From JTS-RE9 sp964649195 (GTDB taxonomy: Bacteria; Planctomycetota; Phycisphaerae; Phycisphaerales; Phycisphaeraceae), in assembly GCA_964649195.1 (NCBI GenBank), contig CAZYPK010000099.1, forward strand, positions 1-19,217: DNA of 19,217 bases, given 5' to 3'. The translations under genes were made by a program, and so were the position numbers. Under the pieces are notes generated by a model. It searched no databases. It saw only the letters and a list, made by a program, of their open reading frames with translations, and was not told the origin of the DNA. Of this stretch, positions 13,868 to 19,217 are shown piece by piece. Position 1 is the stretch's first letter, and each line of letters opens with the position of its first letter.

Positions 13868-14107
13868 ATGAGCCCTGAATCGCTGGATGCTGAACTGACA
13901 CGCGAACCGTTCACGCCTTTGCGGGTGTATCTGAACGATGGTTCATCGTTCGAGATCACCAATCCCTCCCTGGCGGTCATATCGAGACTGGTGCTTTATT
14001 ACTTCAATCCGATCAAGCCGAACAGTCGTAGGACCGTTCGCCAGACGATGGTGTCGCTGCGCAACATCGCCAAAGTTGAGAGCCTCGATCTGCCCAGCGG
14101 TGCGTGA
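13868..14107 (+). CDS. Small conserved planctomycete-type protein
   Basis: 79 residues from ATG 13868. The pattern EPFTPLRVYLNDGSSFEITNPSLAVISRLVLYYF, then a short basic turn and a final strand VSLRNIAKVESLD, resembles a small all-beta family of about 80 residues often seen in planctomycetes, with no assigned function. A longer frame opens at 13649 but its first 70 residues cover a repeat and look random. There is no clear Shine-Dalgarno sequence. The stop overlaps a GTG of the DUF2071-like frame (GTGA at 14104), so it may be co-transcribed with that gene. Confidence 0.6.
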   Translation: MSPESLDAELTREPFTPLRVYLNDGSSFEITNPSLAVISRLVLYYFNPIKPNSRRTVRQTMVSLRNIAKVESLDLPSGA

Positions 14108-14145
14108 ACATCGGCTTCCGTGATCGTTCAACGAAAGGCGGCCCC

Positions 14146-14883
14146 ATGCGACTTCCCGCCATTGCCGGTGTCATCGATCGGCGGATCCTCGTCAATTATC
14201 GCATCGATCCCGCCATTCTCGCCGCGATCCTTCCGGCTCCCTTTCGGCCCAAGCTGGTGCGCGGGCAGGGCATGGGCGGCATCTGCCTCATCCGTCTCAA
14301 AAAGGTCCGGCCCAGGCTGCTGCCTTCGGCCATCGGCATCACCTCCGAGAACGCGGCCCATCGCATTGCCGTGGAATGGGATGATGGCGATCACTCCCGC
14401 GAAGGCGTGTTCATTCCCCGCCGCGACACCGACTGCCTGCTCAATGTCTTCGCCGGCGGCAGGTTGTTTCCCGGCGAGCATCACCACGCACGATTCATGG
14501 TGAAGGAAAACGGGGACCGCCTCTCGGTGGCGCTGGCCAGCCGTGATGGCGACACGCGGGTGAGCATTGCCGGTCGCGTCGCCCCCTCGCTGCCTGGTGA
14601 TTCGATCTTTGCGAACCTTGATGAAGCCTCGCGATTTTTCGAGACCGGTTCGCTGGGGTACTCGGCCACTTCCGATGATGGGCGGTTCGATGGCATCGAG
14701 CTTCAGTGCAAAAGCTGGAGCGTGACGCCTTTGGAGGTGGAGCAGGTGGCTTCGAGTTACTTCGATGATGAGGCGCGGTTTCCGCGCGGATCGGTGCGGT
14801 TCGATCACGCGCTGCTGATGCGAGGCATCGAGCACGAATGGCACAGCCGGGACGATTTATGTTGTGCGATGGAGGTGCGGTGA
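14146..14883 (+). CDS. DUF2071-like (YqjF-type) protein
   Basis: 245 residues from ATG 14146, which has GAAAGGCGG about 5 bases upstream; a GTG at 14104 is the alternative. The opening IDRRILVNYRIDPAILAAILP followed by PKLVRGQGMGGICLIRLKKVRP matches the start of DUF2071/YqjF proteins, which share a fold with acetoacetate decarboxylase. The middle has GVFIPRRDTD and HHARF; the C-terminus carries SVRFDHALLMRGIEHEW. No catalytic lysine can be assigned with confidence, and no reaction is established for the family. The stop codon overlaps the next start (TGATG), so translation is probably coupled to the zinc-ribbon gene. Confidence 0.7.
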   Translation: MRLPAIAGVIDRRILVNYRIDPAILAAILPAPFRPKLVRGQGMGGICLIRLKKVRPRLLPSAIGITSENAAHRIAVEWDDGDHSREGVFIPRRDTDCLLNVFAGGRLFPGEHHHARFMVKENGDRLSVALASRDGDTRVSIAGRVAPSLPGDSIFANLDEASRFFETGSLGYSATSDDGRFDGIELQCKSWSVTPLEVEQVASSYFDDEARFPRGSVRFDHALLMRGIEHEWHSRDDLCCAMEVR

Positions 14884-15236
14884 TGGATCAAGCTTCGGAT
14901 GCAACCGATGATCTGGCTCATGCCTTGCGCGAGATGGCGGCCGATGCCGGCGAGGGGATCAACGATGATCTGGTCCCGCCCGGGCAGAGGCCGTGCCCGA
15001 TCTGCCGGCGCCTGATGGAAACGGTGGATCAGCAAGGGGTGACGATGGACCTGTGCCCCGATCACGGGGTCTGGCTCGATCAGGGGGAACTGGCGTTGCT
15101 GCTCGAACGCGCCTACTGGCATCGGCGCGATTCGGAGCAGCGGCCCGGCGGCGATCAGCGGGAAAAATTGAACAGGAATGCGGGCGACTTCAGGCGTCAC
15201 GTTCACCGGGCGGTCTCTTTTCTGAAGCTTCGATGA
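14883..15236 (+). CDS. TFIIB-type zinc-ribbon protein
   Basis: 117 residues from ATG 14883, with GGAGG about 9 bases upstream. Residues about 39-75 form a zf-TFIIB motif: CPICRRLMETVDQQGVTMDLCPDHGVWLDQGELALLL, with C-x2-C and C-x2-H as likely ligands and the diagnostic GVWLDQGEL. Flanking regions are polar and helical; the tail is basic (HRRDSEQR, RRHVHRAV). Proteins with this module are common and poorly defined. A His in place of the fourth Cys is a minor departure. The overlap with the upstream DUF2071-like gene implies one transcript. Confidence 0.75.
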   Translation: MDQASDATDDLAHALREMAADAGEGINDDLVPPGQRPCPICRRLMETVDQQGVTMDLCPDHGVWLDQGELALLLERAYWHRRDSEQRPGGDQREKLNRNAGDFRRHVHRAVSFLKLR

Positions 15237-15252
15237 ATGATGCCGGTCCGAG

Positions 15253-15273
15253 CCGCGACTCGACGAGTCGCGG
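15253..15273. repeat. GC-rich 21-bp palindromic hairpin, copy 1
   Basis: CCGCGACTCG and CGAGTCGCGG pair around a single central base (in practice a 9-bp stem with a 3-base loop). It stands 17 bases past the stop of the zinc-ribbon gene, between convergent genes, and may end transcription. The 204-bp gap holds this and a second copy; no gene is seen. Confidence 0.8.
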
Positions 15274-15391
15274 ATGCGGGCGGCCTGATGGGTGTTCGAG
15301 CCATGTCTTACGCTTTCAGCCTCGAACAACTCCCGGTCGTTTTCGCAGCCGTTGATCCATCGCGCAAGGGTCGCGCCATCTGGTCGTTCGC

Positions 15392-15412
15392 GTCCGCGAC
15401 TCGTTGAGTCGC
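15392..15412. repeat. GC-rich 21-bp palindromic hairpin, copy 2
   Basis: CCGCGACTC and GAGTCGCGG pair around GTT. The flanks (GCGTCCGCGACTC...GGCTGGG) match the reverse complement of copy 1's flanks, so the two copies are inverted to each other and could also form one large stem across the gap. Confidence 0.8.
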
Positions 15413-15440
15413 GGCTGGGCCAAGGCATCGGCTGTGCGGT

Positions 15441-16661
15441 TTACGCCAACACTTTCGCTTCGTTGATGATCGTGTTTCCGCATTCGGGGCAGTTGTCGGC
15501 TTCGAGCCTGTAGAGCAGGTAGCCGCACTGGGTGCAGCGGGGGTCTTCGATTTTCAGCTCGATCTTCAAGCCGCAGTCGCCGCACTGGGAGGGGCCTGGC
15601 GGCAGTTGCTGCGTTCGTCGGCAGCGCGGGCAGGTGAGATCGATGCGGATATCGACGGTCTGCGCTTCGCCGAAGGTGGTTTTGATGTTGAGCCTGACGA
15701 GCACGAGCAGGGCGAGGCAGGCGCAGGCGGTGGCGATGCCTCCGGCGGCGATGAAGCGCAGCATCAGGTCGTTTTCCTCCTTCATGACGCCCATGACGGT
15801 GATCATGGCGATGGTGGCGACGCCCAGGCCGACGGTGAGCTGTCCCAGCCAGCGCTGGTTGGGCAGCAGCGGCGCGAGCAGGACCAGATTGAGAAAGGGC
15901 ACGATCAGGGCGATGGCGGACAGGATGGAGACGATGATGGAGAAGCCATTGACGGTATGGAATTGATCGGTCCAGACGAGGAAGATGAAAAGCGCCCCGG
16001 TTCCCGCCGCGGCGATCACGCCCAGCCATCGCCAATGTCGCAGGCTGCCCTGTTCGGGATCGGGCTTGCCGCCGGTCCACGCCGACACCGGCGTGCCGAC
16101 GCCCACCAGCGAGACGGCGGCAAGGATGCCGCATATCGCCAGCGACCATGCGATGCCCCACCACCGCTCATCGTGATGGAAGGCATGGAATGCAAGGGCA
16201 ACGCGGGACCATGTGGCGATCACGGCAACGACGAAGGACGCCCCGATGGCGCCAAGGCCCGTGATGCCGGCGATGCGCGTGAAAGGGGAGGCGTGGAGCG
16301 TGAGGAAAATCATCCCCGCCGTGCCCCAGGGCACCATGATCAGGCAGGTGATGCCCAGCGCCTCGGCGGCGCGATGGCCCAGCCCCAGCGTTTCGGGCGC
16401 CTCCCAGATCAGCCCCAGCACCAGGAGGAACTCGATGATGACGATGATCATGCCCAGCATCACCGCGCCCTGCGTCGTTTTCTTGTCGCTGCGCGAGGCG
16501 AAGGCGAGCATGAGCAGGGCGCAGAAGGTGGCCCAGAAGCCCGTGCCGATCACGCGGCCCAATGCGTTGCTGCTGGACATCACCGCCAGAATGCCCGCGA
16601 TGGCGGTGAAGGCGAGACAGAAGAGGAGGACCTTGAGGATGAGCTTGCGGTTGTCGTTCAT
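15441..16661 (-). CDS. Ten-helix membrane protein with two C-terminal zinc ribbons
   Basis: 406 residues, family not recognised. Ten hydrophobic helices run from about residue 6 to 325, from LILKVLLFCLAFTAIAGILA to IATACACLALLVLVRL. The cytoplasmic-looking tail carries two cysteine clusters: CPRCRRTQQLPPGPSQCGDCG and CTQCGYLLYRLEADNCPECG, the latter being a ribbon form frequent on planctomycete membrane proteins. The ATG at 16661 gives a normal first helix; the frame stays open upstream into the next gene, but those codons look random. No Shine-Dalgarno sequence is visible. It lies 110 bp downstream of the GT39-like gene on the same strand and could share its transcript, though a repeat separates them. 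Transport or sensing are both possible. Confidence 0.7.
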   Translation of the reverse strand: MNDNRKLILKVLLFCLAFTAIAGILAVMSSSNALGRVIGTGFWATFCALLMLAFASRSDKKTTQGAVMLGMIIVIIEFLLVLGLIWEAPETLGLGHRAAEALGITCLIMVPWGTAGMIFLTLHASPFTRIAGITGLGAIGASFVVAVIATWSRVALAFHAFHHDERWWGIAWSLAICGILAAVSLVGVGTPVSAWTGGKPDPEQGSLRHWRWLGVIAAAGTGALFIFLVWTDQFHTVNGFSIIVSILSAIALIVPFLNLVLLAPLLPNQRWLGQLTVGLGVATIAMITVMGVMKEENDLMLRFIAAGGIATACACLALLVLVRLNIKTTFGEAQTVDIRIDLTCPRCRRTQQLPPGPSQCGDCGLKIELKIEDPRCTQCGYLLYRLEADNCPECGNTIINEAKVLA

Positions 16662-16716
16662 GGGAGGCGACCGGATGAAGAGTGAACCATTACGATCAAC
16701 CAAACAAGAGGGACTT

Positions 16717-16761
16717 CTGAATAACCCCCCGATGCACGTTGCTACGCCGCAAGCGGCTTGG
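16717..16761. repeat. REP-like element, copy 2
   Basis: CTGAATAACC, CCGATG and CTACGCCGCAAGCGGCTTGG recur from the inverse strand of 13709-13778; the last 20 bases match 18 of 20. The inner ACGCCGCAAGCGGC part forms a hairpin. It lies between the two minus-strand membrane-protein genes. Confidence 0.65.
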
Positions 16762-16771
16762 GGTGTGTTTT

Positions 16772-18988
16772 TCAGGGCGGCGTCAAGCTCCTCGCGGCGG
16801 GCGCCGCTTGAGCCATCGCCTCCACCTTCCACAGCCTCATGCGCGTGTTCTTCAACTCCGTCACCAGTTCCGCCTTCTCCGTGGGCTTGGCGGCCTCGGC
16901 GCGGCTGAGGAGGTAGATCGCCGTCTTCTGCTTGGCGGCCACCTCGTCGATCTGCCTGGCGCCGACGGCCCGAATCTCCGCGCCGGTGTAGAGCAGGATC
17001 GCGGGGTGGATTTCGCCGGGGCTGAAAGCGTCGCCCTGCACCGCAAAAATGGGCAGGTTGTGCGTGAGCTCCGAAATCGTCGCGGCATCCTTGCGCACCA
17101 GGCTGCGGGCGTGCGGGCTGCGGCTGGCGGGGATGGCGATGACGGCCGAGAGCAGCAGCATCCACGCGGCGGTGATGCCCAGGGTTCCGCCCGGTGAATG
17201 GCGGTAGGTCTGCCGCGCCGCCAGGCCGACCAGGGCCAGCAGCACCGCGCCCAGCCCGAGCGTGAAGCCCCAGCCCGGATCATCAAAGAACGGAGCGTCG
17301 AACCACCCTTTGTCAACGAACGGCTGCGGAAACGCGATCACCAAAGGCACCATCACCGAGATCCACGCCAGCAGCAGAATGTGAGGCCAGCGAAGCACCC
17401 GCCAGAACCGCGCATAGCGCCCCTCGCCGGCCATCTCCGAATAGTGATGAAACAACTGCCCCAGCATCACCGCGCCGGCGGGCACCAGCGGCAGCAGCGA
17501 GCCGATGTCCTGCGTGCCCGGCTGCATCAGCATGATGAACGTCGCCGCCAGAAACCAGGTGAACCCCAGGAACAGGCGGGTCCGCGAACCGACGGATGAA
17601 ATGCTGAAAGGCTGCACCACCGCGGCGGTGAGCCAGATGGTCCAGGGCACGATCGCCGCGAGCACCAGCAGCAGCCTCGCCCCAAGGTTGTCGATCAGGA
17701 TGTTGAGCGACCGCAAGCCAAAGGGTTGATGCTCGTTCCACCAGACCTCGGCCGCGTTGGGGTCGTGATTGTGCAGCAGCACGGTCCAGGGCATGACCAC
17801 CAGCACGCCGATGATCACCGCCGCGGTCAGTCCCATGAAGTGCCCGCTGCGATGGGGGCAAAGCAGCAGGAGCAGGACGATGGGTCCGACGACGGTGACG
17901 GCGGCAACGGGCCCGATGGTGAGCGTGGCGCCGCCGAGGCTCAGGCCGCACACCACCCAGCCGAGGAATTGCCGTTCGATGGAAGGCGAGGCTCGCAACG
18001 GACGAATGGCCCACAGCGCCGCGGCGATCGAAAGCATGGCCCACATGGCCTGGTGAATCGGCGGGCTGGCGAGCCTGGCGTGCCAGATGAAGACCGGGTT
18101 GGCCGCGCAGATCAGCGCGGAGAAAAGCCCGGCCCGCACGCCTCCGATCGAATGGCCGGCCCAGAAAACCGCGGCAATGGTGATCAGCCCCATCAGCGCC
18201 GACGCCAGCCTGCCATACTTGATCAGGGAGATGGTGCTCACCTGGTCGCGCCAGTCCGGTTCGACGTAGCTCACCTCGATGCTCAGTTGATCGCCGATCT
18301 GGAGCGGCCGCTTGTCGGCGGGAACCGCGGCGGGATCGTTGGCGGCGGCGGCTTGCCCGTTGGTTTTTTTCACCGTCGCCTTGACCTGCACATCGACATA
18401 TTTGTGATCGGTTCTCGCCTGCAATCGGATGGCCGACTGCACCTGTGCGGGCGCCAGCCCGGTGACGGTGATGGGGGCATAGGGCGGGGGCAGCACCAGC
18501 TTTCCATTGGTGTCAACGCCGGCGTCGGCCTTCAGTTCCTTGACCGGCTTGCCGGCGATGAGTTGGAAGGCCAGCATCTGCGTCCAGGTGATGCCCGGCG
18601 ACTCGCGCCATTGCCGCTTGCCGTTGTAGTGGGGAATGAGCGACTCGATGAACGTTTCGCCGGCCGCCTTGGGGCTGTTGGTGCGGGTCCAGGAATGGAT
18701 GGAGGTGGCCAGGGCGTGGGCTTCTCGGGCATCGGTGACTTCGGGTCGGTAGAGATCGATGAGCACGGCCGGCGCGGCGGCCAACATGCAGAGCAACATG
18801 ACCAGCCAGGCGGTGAGGCCGTCGCGCCGGGGCGGCGGCTCGGCGATGGATCGCGATGCGACCGCCTGCCCGCCGGGGGATGCCGATGGCTGCCGGACAG
18901 GAGGCGTCCTGGCTGCGGCGGGTGCGCCACCCTGGGGTGACACGAAGCCGGAGTGTCGCGCTATGGAGGTGATCGGTTTCTTCACCAT
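16772..18988 (-). CDS. GT39/ArnT-like membrane glycosyltransferase with polysaccharide-export-like insert
   Basis: 738 residues from ATG 18988; a GTG at 19066 would add 26. A Pro-rich cytoplasmic start precedes the first helix (about 60-78). The first periplasmic loop has RPEVTDAREAHALA, at the place of the catalytic Asp-Glu of GT39 enzymes, then YNGKRQWRESPGITW, like the NGK...PP..YW motif of ArnT. Residues about 147-254 break the usual fold: VDTNGKLVLPP, ITVTGLAPAQVQSAI, YVDVQVKATV and LQIGDQLSIEV resemble pieces of Wza-type export domains. The GT39 pattern then resumes (YGRLASALMGL...ARLASPP) with about ten more helices and a soluble C-terminal domain. GT39 proteins move sugars from lipid carriers onto lipids or proteins. 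Family is likely; donor and acceptor are unknown. The acidic second catalytic residue appears replaced by Arg-Glu. Confidence 0.7.
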   Translation of the reverse strand: MVKKPITSIARHSGFVSPQGGAPAAARTPPVRQPSASPGGQAVASRSIAEPPPRRDGLTAWLVMLLCMLAAAPAVLIDLYRPEVTDAREAHALATSIHSWTRTNSPKAAGETFIESLIPHYNGKRQWRESPGITWTQMLAFQLIAGKPVKELKADAGVDTNGKLVLPPPYAPITVTGLAPAQVQSAIRLQARTDHKYVDVQVKATVKKTNGQAAAANDPAAVPADKRPLQIGDQLSIEVSYVEPDWRDQVSTISLIKYGRLASALMGLITIAAVFWAGHSIGGVRAGLFSALICAANPVFIWHARLASPPIHQAMWAMLSIAAALWAIRPLRASPSIERQFLGWVVCGLSLGGATLTIGPVAAVTVVGPIVLLLLLCPHRSGHFMGLTAAVIIGVLVVMPWTVLLHNHDPNAAEVWWNEHQPFGLRSLNILIDNLGARLLLVLAAIVPWTIWLTAAVVQPFSISSVGSRTRLFLGFTWFLAATFIMLMQPGTQDIGSLLPLVPAGAVMLGQLFHHYSEMAGEGRYARFWRVLRWPHILLLAWISVMVPLVIAFPQPFVDKGWFDAPFFDDPGWGFTLGLGAVLLALVGLAARQTYRHSPGGTLGITAAWMLLLSAVIAIPASRSPHARSLVRKDAATISELTHNLPIFAVQGDAFSPGEIHPAILLYTGAEIRAVGARQIDEVAAKQKTAIYLLSRAEAAKPTEKAELVTELKNTRMRLWKVEAMAQAAPAARSLTPP

Positions 18989-19099
18989 GATGACGGCGAT
19001 CAGCCGTGAAGGATCGTCCCTCAGTACCGTTCCGCAAACCCCGCGGTATTCTGTCAGTGTATCCACTATCGGCGGTCGAATGAATGATTCGGGCGATTG

Positions 19100-19179
19100 C
19101 CCAGGGTAAAAGCATATGGCGGGAGAGCGGAAGCCTCTCGCCGGGAGGGCGAGGCTCCCGCTGGGAGGGCGAGGCTCCC
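19100..19179. repeat. Right-end repeat block, inverse of the left end
   Basis: CCCAGGGTAAAAGCATATG (19100-19118) is the exact reverse complement of 37-55. A GGCGGGAGAG...CCTCTCGCC hairpin follows, then two copies of GGGAGGGCGAGGCTCCC (19143-19159 and 19163-19179). Relative to the left block it has an extra hairpin unit, so the copies are diverged members of a family. It lies just upstream of the GT39-like gene. Confidence 0.85.
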
Positions 19180-19199
19180 GCCGAGCCGTTCGTTTGTGA

Positions 19200-19215
19200 A
19201 GCCCGTCTGCGGGCT
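19200..19215. repeat. Short hairpin AGCCCG-TCTG-CGGGCT
   Basis: A perfect 6-bp stem with a 4-base loop ends the window, directly after the GC repeat block. It may be part of the same composite repeat or the terminator of a gene outside the window. Confidence 0.5.
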
Positions 19216-19217
19216 GA

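Noticed and set aside
14805..15428. 207-residue minus-strand frame across the gap at 15237-15440
   Set aside because: Its second half runs antisense to the zinc-ribbon and DUF2071-like genes and the first half reads through the hairpin repeats; no start signal and no clear family.
15606..16685. 359-residue open frame on the plus strand
   Set aside because: Antisense to the ten-helix membrane protein; composition is a mirror of hydrophobic codons (Asp/Gly/His-rich).
16662..17165. Upstream extension of the ten-helix protein frame
   Set aside because: The frame is open but overlaps the C-terminal coding part of the GT39-like gene in another frame and adds random-looking sequence before a good first helix.
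17726..18940. 404-residue open frame on the plus strand
   Set aside because: Antisense to the GT39-like gene; Gly/Arg/Asp-rich, no helices or motifs.

Overview
The window reads as a chromosomal segment of a GC-rich Gram-negative-type bacterium, most likely a planctomycete of the Phycisphaerae kind. The grounds are a dockerin repeat on a membrane protein beside an ECF sigma factor, planctomycete-style small proteins, C-terminal zinc ribbons on membrane proteins, lipobox-bearing lipoproteins, and many intergenic repeat families. This is inference from sequence style; there is no rRNA or tRNA in the window to place it. No transposase, integrase, phage gene, CRISPR array or RNA gene was found.

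Layout. 1-1062: a repeat block, then a parvulin-type foldase lipoprotein on the minus strand. 1063-4026: a zinc-ribbon/GYF-like membrane protein and a PGRP/amidase-fold protein on the plus strand, bracketed by two inverted ~93-bp repeats. 4027-5221: a small membrane protein overlapping a pteridine-reductase-like SDR. 5231-7030 (minus): a terminator, a 7Fe-type ferredoxin and a BaiN/HI0933-type flavoprotein. 7045-10979 (plus): an ECF sigma factor, a membrane-anchored dockerin protein in the anti-sigma position, a secreted cohesin-like protein and a VIT/vWA lipoprotein; the last three overlap at start and stop codons. 10980-11940: AT-rich repeats on both sides of a TlyA-like methyltransferase that lacks its S4 domain. 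11938-13664: a two-domain GNAT protein (minus), divergent from a secreted protein of unknown role (plus). 13868-15236: a small conserved protein, a DUF2071-like protein and a TFIIB-type zinc-ribbon protein, tightly packed. 15237-19217 (minus genes): hairpin repeats, a ten-helix zinc-ribbon membrane protein, a large GT39-like membrane protein, and a repeat block matching the left end in inverse orientation.

The strongest candidate for an undescribed system is 7045-10979. A dockerin facing the periplasm sits on the putative anti-sigma factor. The next gene encodes a cohesin-like module, and the last an envelope-anchored vWA/VIT protein. No glycoside hydrolase is present. I infer a signalling or envelope-adhesion device in which cohesin-dockerin binding could gate the sigma factor. 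A second candidate is the GT39-like protein, whose first large periplasmic loop holds a segment resembling Wza-type polysaccharide-export domains.

At least seven repeat families occupy the intergenic space, several as inverted pairs, and simple repeats have also entered coding regions in frame. Both ends of the window lie in the same repeat family.
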